Part shown: positions 52,083-63,560 of the stretch, one piece after another
Layout of the letters: every line of letters begins with the position of its first letter
How positions within the stretch are numbered: position 1 is the stretch's first letter
Source of the DNA: Haemonchus contortus
Taxonomy: Eukaryota; Nematoda; Chromadorea; Rhabditida; Trichostrongylidae
NCBI GenBank assembly: GCA_000469685.2
Contig: LS997562.1
Span: forward strand, 8,446,007 to 8,510,006
Reading direction: 5' to 3'
DNA length: 64,000 bases
Translations under genes and position numbers: made by a program
The notes under the pieces: model-generated
What the model saw: only the letters and a program-made list of their open reading frames with translations
Databases searched by the model: none
Told to the model about the DNA's origin: nothing

Positions 52083-55000
52083 ATGTCGTGTGCGAGTCAC
52101 CGTATGCACACTGGACGGTGTTTGTGTATACACTCGTCATTACAGCTTCTTGATCTAGCGATGCAGTCTCTCCTATTGAATCATGGCCTCCTGCCTTGTC
52201 CTCTGTCATTAGTTCCAAGTTCGCCACCTGCAGGCCTAGTGAAGACCTTGGATGGTATCGAAAAAGTAAGACATTTCGAACGCTGCATGCTGAGGACATT
52301 CCAAAATTCAGAAAAAAAAAATAAAACTCAAGGTTTAGGCCTTTGGCGCATTTATAATTCGTACGTCAGTGCGGGAATTTCCTTCTAGTTGCACTATTAT
52401 ATCTCTAATTCCAAAAATGCAATTTATCGGCACATTTATTATAGTTTTCAGCCTTATTTCATCAATTTAATAAAGAGTCTCCGCCTTAGTGTGACTGGTT
52501 TATAGTTCTCCGTTGTGGGCAGATTAACTTCTTATTTGTTTTACAACTCAGAAATCGATTTATATCGTCATCAGTTTCGAATTCTTCAGTGTGTTCAGTT
52601 TGATCGGCTTCATCCAGTTACGTTTGTTTTGTAGGTTCGCGGAGTTCTGCGAGGTGTTTTTCGTTCCAAATATCGTCGTTCTATACGTGAAGTTGCGATT
52701 TGCGTTGGACCCAATCCTCATCGGATTATCCACACCTATAGTACGTTGCAAACTTCTTTTTTCCTTCTGTTTTTATTTCCCACAGAAGCGCTGACAGCAC
52801 CTTAAGTAAGCTTCGCAAATCATCGCATAGGATAAACGCCAACGATTCTGAAGGCGCGTAGGAATAGAACTTCGCAGAGAAACTTAGTCCTTTTGGGAGT
52901 GTTTCTTTGGTCTGTGGCACTTCTAAAGTTTTCGTCATTTCCAATTAGTTTGCGCAGTGTACATGTGATAAGTAAAGGTTGAAGTGTAAGGCATAAACAT
53001 GACAGCAAATATGTATAGCGAAGGGATAATGAGCAGTATATGCATCTTCCAGGCAAATCATGTGAGACTTGTGATAGAATGATTTGTCATCGAAGTAGCG
53101 GAGCAGTTTTAAAGTCTAACGGTTACTTTTGCTTTTCAGAAATGCCAGTTACAATATGCAATGCGGAGGACTCGCACGACGAAAACTGTGGCTCGCCATG
53201 CGGATCCTTGTCGGATGTGGAGAAACGTCGGATTAACCGGCAGCTGTTTTTGGTAGGTTACTAAATACATAATAGTGAGAGGTCTCTCGATCTTTACACT
53301 GAAGTAAATCCATATATTTCTAGTGTGTGTTGATTGTTTGTTGTGAACTGCGCTGAGTAAAGGGAGGTAGCTGTACCGTACCTCCCGTCCACTTTTTGCA
53401 TACAAAAATTTAGGGTTAGGACCGTGAGGCTTTACTCATTATCTAGACTGCACCGAATTCAAATAATCGGCATATGGAACTAGGCTGTTTTATCTTTACA
53501 GTCTTATGATCGCTTCTACTAATTTCGGGTATGCATTTAATGTCTTCGTACTGATCGCAAGCTTCATAGTTTCCCGATATCCCAATCAATATGGCCATTT
53601 CCCCGTATTCTATATAACATTGGTGTCGGGCAAGTCTTACCGGTACCGTATACATTATCATAGCAAGATGGAACATTGAGGTTTATTAGTAAGACACATT
53701 GTGATATGAAGAGTAAGTGAACGGTTCATTATCTTTCGCAACATGTCCATACACATTCAGGCATTCCCTCCGGAAGAGGCGCGCCATCCCGGACAGAGAA
53801 TGTTCGTATTCATTCGAGGATACGATGAGTTGGTGAGAGAAGATATTGAGGAAAGGTGAGAGTAATTTTGGCAAGTCTGATTTAATTTAATAGATATAGA
53901 ATAGAATAGATATATAGAATAGAAGGAAAGATATATAGAATTTAATAAATAATAATATAATTTTTCAAAATGCTGCTATCTCTGAGCTTCATTCCAACTC
54001 GTTTTTCATGTGTATTTTCGAAGTTCTTGATACTCCACCTTATTGGTTAGCTTTCGGCATATAATGCCTTCTTCAGACCTTAACTTTACAATACATAGTT
54101 GCAAACGACCAGTCAACAATCAGTTATTACGTAGAACACATCGTACCAAACCAACCGGAAATGTTTGGGAAAAGGGGAGGGGAGTGGACCTATTGGCGGG
54201 GAACTTGAAAGAGAAATGAGACCGCTCTTCTCCTGAAGCGACGGAGTGTTATCATTCAATCAGTCTCAGGAGGTCACGCATCTCCTCCTTTGCTTGATTT
54301 CCGGTCGGATACGGTATATTTCCCGTGCCTCCATGATTTTCCTTTCCAGAGGCCGTACCAAATATTTATGTAAAACTCTCACATCGAAAGATGGAGCGTT
54401 CTCCTTCTCATGCCTGAGTGTACGGTGCCTGGAAAAGCTGCTGTTTGGGTAGGCAGCGGGATTAGCCAACGCTCTTCTATGTTCGTCCAGACGGATCTTC
54501 AAGGGTCTTGCGGTCTTTAAATAATAATATAATTTTTACTGATATGTTTTCTATATGAGAAGTTTTTTGAACAAATGCTTCACTGCAACCGGAAAGCAGA
54601 AAACCCTTCTAGAATAGTTGAGACCGTATTCCTGGGGATGATTGGGAGACGAAATGTGATTAACAAAGAAATCTAATAATGTCTGACGTACCTATTACTC
54701 TCTCAGAGAAAAGCTTTGCGATTTATTCAAACAGATATGCTCCATGGGTACCTCCATTGGAGATTTTTCGTTGACTCATGGAGGAGTTTTTCGATTCCTT
54801 GCGTGATTTCGTTGGTCATCGCTTTTATAAAGCTGTTGCAAATGCAGCGAGCAAGATGGATTCTACGCTTCCGCTGTCATGAACTTCCCGGCCGATTTGT
54901 ACAGTGTTGCTTCACTGGTGTTCGCTTATTGTTTAGCACTAGGTTTAACACTTGTTTTCAATCACTCACTCAGATTTCAATGATTAGTAAGTTGAGTATT

Positions 55001-55732
55001 TGTTTTTCAGTGATGTTTTCTTCCATGATGATAAGTGTAGTTTGGTGGAGTTCGATCACGAGGGATGCTCGACCCAGCTTTCGGAAACCACTGAAGGTTC
55101 GTATCGATGGATGCGTGTGGTACCATTCATTGTCCATGGTAAAGTATGATATGACTAGTATTATCTAATTTGTTTCAAATCGATTATATCTTGCCTTTGG
55201 TATTTGGATTATTATTTCTGCATTGTTTACCTCTTATTACGATCTCTGTGGAGGCCTCTCAGATGTCGCTCGAACTACTTTGTCCTGAGCTTTCAGATTG
55301 CTCATTGAATTTCTGTTTTTTTGATGTTTGAAATCTGAAATATAGTGATTTCTGAGCCATTGACCAAATTTCCAATGCATTATTTTGTTGTGATTCTCTA
55401 CGATTGTACCTCCTTTTGCTGAAAATAATTTTACCCTGAAACTTCTGAGCTTCTTATTTTGCTAATTTTTTCTATTATTCTAGTGGTTACTTGCGGTTAT
55501 TGAATGTCGTCATTCCTCCTAAGAGGTCTTGAATGCGGCCCTATTTCATTTCGAATCACTCAGTGGATGTAAAATTATTGTCTGGATCTCGCTGTCTCGT
55601 AATAATTTCATAATAAACCTATAAAAATGCCGCAAGGCTCTATTGGATGTGGCTGTGGTTCAATGAAGCTTACTCCTTTCAGCTGAGAATCAAGAAAGTG
55701 GCAGCACTCGCAGAGAAGGGTCATCTTCCTGA
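52083..55732 (+). CDS. Unrecognised protein, 7 exons, about 285 residues
   Basis: Exons with consistent phase: 52083-52265, 52635-52740, 53053-53252, 53761-53855, 54707-54802, 55011-55138, 55683-55732. I do not recognise the family. The N-terminus is Cys/Leu-rich, followed by a basic segment (FRSKYRRSIREV). A cysteine cluster (CETCDRMIC, about residues 101-109) could bind zinc. An acidic stretch (NAEDSHDENCGSPCGS) follows, and then the best-conserved-looking part: GQRMFVFIRGYDELVREDIE, EREKLCDLFKQICSMGTSIG, VFFHDDKCSLVEFDHEG. The start is chosen because an acceptor lies 1 base upstream of the ATG. The last exon could be read in another phase ending at 55772, giving a different tail, so the C-terminus is uncertain. 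Intron 4 contains a Penelope-like fragment. It lies just downstream of the TTC14-like gene and may share its transcript. Confidence 0.6.
53946..53965. repeat. Target site duplication, left copy
   Basis: This 20-bp AT-rich sequence (TAAATAATAATATAATTTTT) is repeated exactly at 54518-54537, on either side of the Penelope-like fragment. A run of AGAATAGA-like simple sequence lies just before it, at about 53888-53940. Confidence 0.8.
53966..54517 (-). mobile_element. 5'-truncated Penelope-like element (GIY-YIG end)
   Basis: The 552-bp insert on the minus strand opens at its 5' break with KTARPLKIRLDEHRRALANP and continues through RPLERKIMEAREIYRIRPEI to a stop at 54266. This matches the C-terminal part of the GIY-YIG endonuclease of Penelope-like retroelements (RPL-x-x-R-x-x-EH, then a Glu-containing A-R-E-x-x-x-I segment). 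The reverse transcriptase and the start of the endonuclease are missing, as expected for incomplete reverse transcription. About 300 bp of 3' tail follows. Exact 20-bp direct repeats flank it. It lies in intron 4 of the unrecognised gene, antisense to it. Confidence 0.8.
54518..54537. repeat. Target site duplication, right copy
   Basis: Exact copy of 53946-53965, directly abutting the truncated 5' end of the element. Confidence 0.8.
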
Positions 55733-55772
55733 GGGAAGGACTGCCAGTTTCAGTAATTGGTTCAAGGATTAA

Positions 55773-56917
55773 TCCTCAAGCTTTGAAAACATCGATAGGC
55801 TTGAGTTTACGTGTGATGACTACAATTCTCGCTCAGAACTGTCGAATACCAGCGGAGCATAAGCCGCTTTGAGTTCCTTAACGACAAGAGCATCTAACCT
55901 TTCGAAAACAACCACTCATAGCGACTTTTGTTCTGACTTCTCTAAAACTTTTATAGTTAACGGTGAAAGTGACGTTGTGGGCCCTTATCGTGTTTGTGCA
56001 TTAATTAAGAGCAGAGGTTAGACACTGTAGGACGATCACGGTACTTCATACAAAAGGAGGTTCAGAGCTGGGAGCAAACTTTTCCTTTCCTTCAGGAATT
56101 TATTCAGGAAGGCGAAACATCGGCTAGTCTGTCAGGTCTTGTATTGCTCCCGCTGCAACTCAGGTTCAGAGCTGGATGAATACTAAGAAAAGCCTTTCAG
56201 GGAGGTAGGCTTTTTTTGTTTAGGAACCAGTTAACAGGCATTATTTGGGAGCCAGTGAATGACGATTATTTCAGGTTAGAAGGCCTTTTTCACATCAATC
56301 CACCGAACTTACATTGCTACGACCACAGCGGCTACCGCACAGCTGGCAGGTGCTGCTGCAAAGAGGGTGTTCTTGGTTATGATAGACCTGCCAACGACAT
56401 GCTAAGGTCACCCCTGCTCTTCCAGCTCGATCTGGGCATGATGCTAGCCGAGAATGAGTCTCAAAATCCAATCAGTGGTAGCATCAAGACAACTAGCCAG
56501 TTGGTGCCTAGCTATCCCCTCCGGTCTACGAACCACTTTAACTCTGTCCCATTTTTTGTGGCGACCGCGGCTATTTTTCTGTTCTCGTCTGTCGCACTCC
56601 CGTTCACTCCAGTCTTTAACTGCTGTGCTTGTCTTATCAATGGAACCCCACCACCAACCCCGTTTCCTGCACCCAGAGTATTTTTCTCTGCGCTCTAACC
56701 TTTTGCTACTAGAGACGCAGAGGAAATTAAAGTAGACATAATCATCCCCTCCGATAAGGTTTAACTGAAATTTAAAAAAGTCATAGCATGTTCACTAGTG
56801 CTGCTTTTATACGGTAAATGGAAAATGGGGAAAGGGAGATGAGCTGAGTAGGCACAGTGATATAATTTTTATTGATGGAGATTTCTGGCACAAAAAATTA
56901 CAATCTATTACCAGTTT
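55773..56917. other. Spacer without recognisable gene
   Basis: An open frame of 160 codons crosses 56216-56698 (plus), but I see no domain, no good splice context and no likely start. I treat it as uncertain and do not call it coding. Confidence 0.35.
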
Positions 56918-57009
56918 TCAAAGATTTTTATGCGTCTTCATATGTCGATGAAGGTTACCGGATTGTGTGAAGCGCATAAAGCAGATATCACATCCATAAG
57001 GCTTCTGAC
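56918..57009 (-). CDS. Terminal exon with one C2H2 zinc finger (gene otherwise not found)
   Basis: After a TTTCAG acceptor the minus strand reads [20 protein letters not shown] and then RHMKTH, followed by KNL and a stop at 56918. This is a perfect C-x2-C-x12-H-x3-H finger with the conserved aromatic and leucine positions, preceded by a linker like GEKPY. Such fingers bind DNA as arrays, so other exons are expected at higher coordinates on the minus strand. I cannot find any within the next 2 kb. The exon may be the end of a gene with distant exons or a relic. Confidence 0.5.
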
Positions 57010-57309
57010 CTGAAATTATCCTTTAATCGGTTCGCGAAAAAACATTTGGAGAGCATTTCCGTCTATCGCCTTTATGGTGAAAATCTCTTTTGAAAAGAAG
57101 TCCCATACAAGTAGATGTCTTCAAAAGTGCTCTGGAGTACAAGGGCATTCATAAGAACTAACGCCAAATTAAAATCGAACATAATTGCACTAACGCTGGG
57201 TAGACCCAGTAAGCTGCTAGATGAGGCAGCGGTAAGTTTTTTTCTGAAAAGGCAAAACCGGAAAAGTGTCTGAGGTGTCGCCATTACTGGTGAAAATCCC
57301 ATTCACACT

Positions 57310-59480
57310 TCGCGAATCGCGATCTGGTTGAAGTATATACCGAGCGCTAGAGACACGCTACCGTCAATGTTTGCTGCATGCCCAATCCGGTAGGCGTCGA
57401 TTAACTTGTCTGTATATTCCCGTAGGTGAGCAATGCCGTCGACCCCCACGAGCGGCTTCGTCGTTTCGCCGCCCCCAGTGTCGTGACTTTCGTACGACCT
57501 CTTTGCGCACCGCCTTCTACTGCAGCCGTTGCACTACATCTCACGCGCAAGGTCTCTCCAACGCTTATTGGACGGTCGTCAGAGTGCCGCACTGGGTCCT
57601 ACCACGCAACTGCGTTGCAGCCTTTGCCTGCGTATCTGCGCACAAGAAAAGTTGGCCTAAAAAAGGGAAGCAGTCTTCGTCAGTTCCGACTTGTGCGTCC
57701 GCAGGATTCGGCTGGAGCCCTGTATGGTTCCTTTCCATCGTCTTCGACCTTCCCACGTTATCCCTATGTTATTCATCCGCATTCCCGACGTCAGCTATCA
57801 CTATTAACTTCTCATCGGAATGGATGGTAACTGGATGTGCGCAGTTTCAAGCAAGGACCGGCATGCCAAGGAGGATTATTCCACGCGACCACGGGTGAGG
57901 TTTATGATTTTGATGGTGACGGTATCCCGATATCCCTCTGCGCTGCTGTCCATTCCCCGGACAGCCCCTGGTGCGCAGCCCGTGGGAGGTGGAATCTCGG
58001 TCGTCCTATGGATAAGTGGAGTGGGAACTCCTGTTCCGCTGCGAGTGGCGACCGGACGTGTCGAACGCCCCCCGGCTAACGCCACTGCGCATGAGCAGGA
58101 GGGTCGACGCGCATTGGCGACCCCTAGTAAGGTGAGGTACCATCCCGTAGGAATTTTAGTTGAGCTCACCTTTGCTTTGTAATTAGGCATAAAGCCACTT
58201 TGTTTCTTTCATGTTTGTTGTGTAGCAAGAGGAGTATATCTCCGTCATAATTATCTTACTTCTTCATGCGCAGTAGAGTACATATTACATCCTTCGGATT
58301 AAACATCAGTGAAGACATGATTGCTTACATTAATTTCTTAATCTCTGAGCGCAGTGTCATGGGGATAGCGCAGGGTCTTATTTAAGCGCTGGGCCACTAG
58401 GGTCGTTGTAACTGGATCGCAGGGACGCAGACAACACCAAGGGGCACCGCACAAGGAAGAGGACCGCCAACACCGTGGCAAGGCGAGACTGGCAAGCGCA
58501 GTACCCTTGTGCTCCTCTCGGAAATCACGGCGGCGTTCACCCCACAACATACTTCCATCCTCGTGCCCCGTGGAGTGACCGCCCGTCGCGACGTGGTGCA
58601 TCGGACCGAGGTTGGTCATGTGGCAACACATGGCCGGCCTTTGAGATCGAACCTTTCTGCGCTAAGAACAAAAAAAAGGAGTGTCAGCCAGAAGCGTCCA
58701 TGGAACTGTTCGGGTAGATCCGAGCAGCCCACAGAATGACCACGCAGGAAGCATCGACTAGGACGTACCTTAATTGCCCCTAGGGCCCGTGCGGATGTTA
58801 TGGTCCTGGAGTGGCACCAGCAGCCATACGGCGCACGCTGCCCAACCCGGGATAGGGAGTGAGAGAGGATTATCCTTCTGGAAGCATGATGGAAGCTCTC
58901 CGAACGGACACCGGGGAAGCTACCAGGCAAAATTGCATGGAGGGAGACCCAGAGGTCGGGAGAAGCCTCCCTCATGTAATCTGGATAGTGGGGTCCTTTA
59001 CAGCAAAGCTGTCCGGTGAAACCGTCTCGCATCTTCACATCTTCCAGGCCGCATCTTCGGTCCATCGGCGTCTGAGGGTCCTCGATTAGAACTGTCCGCG
59101 CAGTTCCAGGTAACCATCTTGGTTGACACTCCACGAGTAAAACGACGTAGTTATTCGTTCTCATACACACGTTGCAATCCGCATAGGTCATCTTCTTTGT
59201 ATAACATCTTTCTCTTGCGATCGGTATTATTGGCCCGTATGCATAACGCTCGGGGTAGGGGAGGGGAAGGAAATGTTTGCGAAGGGCGCGAACGTTCAAA
59301 TGGTAGGTTTTGGGTCAAGATAGTGACAATGGAGCGATGTTTTTTCCTATAAATAGATGAAGAATCGACAGCTCTCGATAATCATGTGATGTTTTGCCTC
59401 TGCGACCTTACCTTAGCGAGAGCTCAGAGAAGCCCGACCCCATTGGCTCCCCGGGGGAGGAATCTACCCCTGGAATAGAG
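57310..59480. other. GC-rich block of unknown origin
   Basis: Base composition shifts clearly to GC compared with the rest of the window. Long open frames appear on both strands (for example 57371-57898 plus, 175 codons; 58616-59299 minus, 227 codons), but stops are rare here simply because AT is low. None shows a domain I recognise. The frames change every few hundred bases, as in a decayed mobile element. No terminal repeats were seen. Confidence 0.4.
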
Positions 59481-59699
59481 CTGGGGCGCCGATGGTCATG
59501 TAGACCGCAACTCTGCTATTCACTACATTATTCGACTGAGCGCTTATTCCTCTGACTTCTGCTGCCGAATTCGTCAACTATTGCTCTGATTTTATTCTAC
59601 TGCTGCATCCGACTATCAGTGACTGTGAATTGGTGTAGTCGACGATATTCAGGTAAATCATTACCCGTTACTCACGGTTATATTCTTCTGTTTATTCCC

Positions 59700-60065
59700 C
59701 TACTATCTGCTTTCAAATGCGTCGAGTATTTCTCTGCTTGTATTCAAGTGCTGTCGTTATTCACTAATTTATTTATTTGGCTGTTTATTTTGCTACCATC
59801 TGCTTCTAATGCGTCAGGTATTTCTTTACTTACATTATTTTACTGCTGTCGTTATTCACTGGTTTATTCACTTGGCGGATTATTTTGCTACTATTCATTT
59901 ATTCATTTGGCTGTTTATTTTGCTACCATCTGCTATCTAATGCGTCAGGTATTTCTTTACTTACATTATTTTACTGCTGCCGCTATTCACTGTTTATTCA
60001 CTTGGCGGATTATTTTGCTACTATCTGCTACAAATGCATCAGGTATTTCTCTACTTACATTATTC
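59700..60065. repeat. Imperfect tandem array, about 95-130-bp units
   Basis: The segment CATCTGCTTCTAATGCGTCA and its variants begins near 59704, 59797, 59928 and 60023, each followed by GGTATTTCTTTACTTACATT-like sequence and ATTTATTTGGCTGTTTATTT-like sequence. The array produces hydrophobic open frames that are not genes. It ends about 0.8 kb before the Harbinger transposase. Confidence 0.8.
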
Positions 60066-60892
60066 TATTACTAGCACTGCCGATGGATCTGTATTTTCGA
60101 TGGGCAGCGAGTAATTTGATAGGCAGGTGTTCCTTTGGGGACTTACACCAGTTATCTTGAGTTTATTGCAACAGGATCCTGGTGTAATTCTAAGAAGGAA
60201 GCCGAATTGCTTTGACAAGAACTAGTCACTTTTTGTGCTATTTATTTGTTGTTTTTTATTGAATCGTATTCGTTGTACATTAATCTATTTTACGCGTGGA
60301 AATTCGTGGCTCATGACTCTGCTTTCTTTCGTGTTCTTTATTTTCGCTTCGATTTTTACTCTTAATTTTTAACGCTGATCCCAACGAGGTGCGGGGAATA
60401 GCGCAAATGTAATCGTGTAACTTCTACTCGTTTTCCTTTTTAGTTTGTTTTTCATCCGGAATGCTTTTCAGATAGCAATCTCATTCAAAGCAATCTTGTT
60501 TTCCTAGCCCATTGCCTCATTGACGTTGAAAGGTAAGTCATATGAGCTCAGCATTTCTTAGATTCCAATTATTCGTTTCTGCTCCCTTTGTTCTTTTCGA
60601 TCTAAATGTTCCTTTTGACCATGATTTCCCTATGTCTTGCTCGTGATATGTTCACTTATCTCCATTCGATAATTGATTTGGGTTAGTCGTTCATCTCAGA
60701 AGGTGCTCCTTTTTTAGCCTTTGAAATGTTCGTTAGTAGTTTTGCTTAGCCGTTAGTAGTCGTTAGTAGTCAAAATAGTCTTGCTTGTCTAACCTTTTGT
60801 TTTTTGTCACAGTATTGTCCTTGGGTAAGCTTTAGTAAAGATAAAGTTTCTAGAGATGGAAGTGATCGAAACCCTTGATCTCGTCAGGAGGT
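60066..60892. other. Upstream flank of the Harbinger transposase
   Basis: AT-rich; contains short GTTAGTAGTC repeats near 60732-60770. It probably includes the left end and promoter of the transposon, but I could not find a terminal repeat that matches anything near the right edge. Confidence 0.4.
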
Positions 60893-61999
60893 ATGGAAGA
60901 GTCTCTGTGCCTCGAACGATTCGAGACAGAACACGTCCCTACGAGACTGAGCGACGTGGAGTTCAGGAAAGACTACCGTTTTTCTCGTCACGTCTTCTTC
61001 GAAATTTGCGAAATGGTGGCACCGGACCTCACGCACGGAAGGCATACAACTGATTTGCCTGTGGCTGATCAGGTGGCCATTGCCATACATTTACTTGGAA
61101 GAAACGTGATGCAGAGCGATTCGGCTAGAATTGCTGGCTGCCATCAGTCTACAGTCTCGCGTGTTTTGATGGCATTCGTTAATGCTATCAACCGAAGAGC
61201 CGCTCGATTCATAAATTGGCCGGATGAGCGAGAGGGCTTGAATATCAGTAACTCTTTCTACCAAAAATATGGTCTTCCAGGGATAACTGGGATTATTGAC
61301 GGTACTCACTGCCGCATCCAAAAACCTAAATACGCAGAGAGAGATTACATATGCAGGAAAGGATATCATAGCCTTAATGTGGGAATCGTGGTTGACTATG
61401 ACATGAAAATAAGGTGGGTATGCGCCAAATGGCCGGGATCTGCCCACGATTCCCGCGTTTTCAAGACATCGCTGCTATACGAGCAGCTGAAAAGAGGAGA
61501 AGTTAAGGGTGTCTTGATTGGGGATTCAGCCTATGCAGCGGAGACCTTTCTGTTGAAGCCGCTGAACACTACAAGGACTAGACAAGGTATTCGTTATCAA
61601 TCACTTTTACAACTCCATCGCCAAATTATCTTTGCAGAGGAACGCTACAATAGAGCCATTTGCTCTGCCCGCGTTCTGGTAGAGCAGGCTTTTGGGATTC
61701 TGAAGCGGCAGTTCCATATTTTACACGCCGAATGCAGGTGAAAACAACCGAAAATTGCTTTTTTTAGTTGTTCTTCTGACCACGCCCACTATAGGTATTC
61801 CCCGGCGAAAGTGGCTAGAATAATAGTGGCATGTTGCGTGCTTCGCAATATTGCAATAAATCGAAACGAGCCAACCGATTCTGACGACTACACTGGGGAG
61901 GACCAACAAGGCGAAGAGGTTCCGTCCGAAGCTTCCCATGAAGTCCCCGAAAGAAGTGCCATCTCTTTCAGGGACGACCTCATATCACGCTATTTTTAA
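60893..61999 (+). CDS. PIF/Harbinger DDE transposase (2 exons)
   Basis: Exons 60893-61737 and 61795-61999 join in phase (TGC AG/G) to give about 349 residues, normal for this family. An N-terminal helix-turn-helix has ARIAGCHQSTVSRVL. The DDE nuclease has GIIDGTHC (first Asp), the KYAERDYICRKGYHSLNVGI and WPGSAHDSRVF segments, GDSAYAAE (second Asp) and RVLVEQAFGILKRQF (catalytic Glu). All three acidic residues are intact and there is no internal stop. The ATG at 60893 is the first in frame; TTG-initiated or upstream-exon starts remain possible. A second exon with a C-terminal ACCVLRNIAI segment, also typical of HARBI1-like proteins, completes it. A Myb-like gene lies convergently downstream. 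Confidence 0.92.
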
Positions 62000-62577
62000 G
62001 GTAAAAACCAAATCACTACTAACTACATAACCTACATACCTTCTACTGACTACCTGACAACTTAGTTACTACTGATTGCTACGAAACACTGAATCACTGA
62101 GCAAATTCATCACTTTTTCAGCCACTACTTCTCCAACTCAGACTAAGAAATTTCAGGCTGATCATCAATTACGACTTCACCAATTGTATACACCTGTACT
62201 ACGAGTGCTTCGCCAATTGTTTTCCTTTATGCATATGATTTACTTCATTGTACTCTACTATATGCTTCCCTGGTTTGTCTTTCTTTTGTGGACATAAAGC
62301 TTCACAATTACAATTTATTTATGATGTATGTGTAAAAAGAACACTGTGATGTAAAAAAACATATGTAAAAACATGCATACATATTTAAAAAAAAGGCAAC
62401 ATATGAAATGAACACACACATAATCGCAGTTAAGTGAGATCTTAAATCAGCATCGTAGACCAACCCTGGTGATGTGATGGTTACCTGAAAGCAAATGACA
62501 TTCAAGGCAAATCAATTCTGCACCTTGTTTCAATTCTATACGGACGACTGATCCTCTTACCTGTTCTCCAATTCTTC

Positions 62578-63560
62578 TTACTTAAAACTCTGAACCTTCT
62601 TGGTCCAGTATTCTATCTGCAAGTCGGCGAGGAGGAGCTTTTTATTCATCAGCTCCTTCTTGAGCTGCTGGTTTTCCAATTCCTGCCTCAATATCTCGCT
62701 CCTCGCCGACTGCATTCCCTGCGTACTCGCAGACCCCTCCCTCCCCGACTCCCTCTCTTGCGAGCCCGAAGGGGACAATGCCTGCGAGTACGAAGGGGAC
62801 GGTGAAGACGTGGGCGAATGCGGCTCCAGCCTCCTGCGCTGAAAAAAAATTCTTGCATACATTTCAATCGTCATAGAACGCATTAAAAACTACCTTTGCT
62901 GCCCTCTGGCCGACCTCCACCCCTTCTTTCAGTCCCACGATTCTTGGCCTCTCCTGCAAGGCCGCAAAAGCGCGCCTCTGAGGCTCGCTCAGACGCGGAA
63001 GGCTGACCCTCCCACCGCCAGTCTTTCTCCTTTCTTTCATCTGAAACAATAAAGCGGCATGATTATAAAATTAAGGTTCTACCATTACTTATCTTACCAG
63101 GGCGCTCCCGTATTTTTTAAGGATTTTGATCTCATCTTTTATCTTCTGTTCCACCTGCCGGTCACTTCTCCTTGCTACACCCAGTGCGTTGACTTCTTGG
63201 GTCAAATCGGCTATCATTTTTTTTGGCCTGCAATCAAAGGCGATTTGCCGTGGTACTTCTTATCGCAGTAACAATATTGCCTACCAATAGCCCCTCCTTC
63301 GACATCCCTTGTACTGCGTGATGATAGACGTCGTAGTTTTCTACATACTTCTCGAGAATGAGCTCAATCTCCGCCTCCGTGAAAGGAATCGCAGCTCCAC
63401 TCTGTGAAACGAATCCTTTATGTCAAGGTTACAGCACCTATCAGAACCCTATGTGACCAACTTCGCTGTATCCTTCGCCCTCCTCCTTGATAACGCGCTC
63501 CTGCCCAACGGCTGACGACGTCCCGAACATCTCTGCGACCCAATCTTCCTCATATTCCAT
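62578..63560 (-). CDS. Harbinger-associated Myb/SANT-like DNA-binding protein (5 exons, possible frameshift)
   Basis: Exons in order: 63560-63462, 63401-63285, 63227-63098, 63040-62894, 62838-62578. The trihelix region reads FTEAEIELILEKYVENYDVY in exon 2 and IADLTQEVNALGVARRSDRQ then VEQKIKDEIKILKKYG in exon 3, which has the spacing of a Myb/SANT-like (MSANTD/Myb_DNA-bind_5) domain. The last exon ends in a probable coiled coil (ILRQELENQQLKKELMNKKL). All joins are in phase except exon 2 to 3, which is off by one base. Exon 3 contains a run of eight A residues on the coding strand; seven would restore the frame. So the copy either carries an indel there, uses another junction, or contains a sequencing error. 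It is convergent with the transposase, and such proteins act as its DNA-binding partner. Confidence 0.75.

Larger units (their letters stand above)
60893..63560. mobile_element. Two-gene PIF/Harbinger transposon (ends not defined)
   Basis: Autonomous Harbinger elements carry a DDE transposase and a separate Myb/SANT-like protein that brings it to DNA and the nucleus. Both are here, converging on 62000-62577. Terminal repeats and the 3-bp target duplication were not found; the right end may lie past the window edge. Coordinates mark only the two coding regions. Confidence 0.8.

Noticed and set aside
58616..59299. 227-codon minus-strand frame
   Set aside because: The region is GC-rich with few stops in any frame; the predicted protein has no domain and no splice or start context.
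59619..60160. 151-codon hydrophobic open frame resembling a membrane protein
   Set aside because: It is a translation of the TTATTTTGC/TTTACTTACATT tandem units.
60856..61053. Upstream ATG at 60856 as the transposase start
   Set aside because: It is in a different frame from the DDE transposase; the first in-frame ATG is at 60893.
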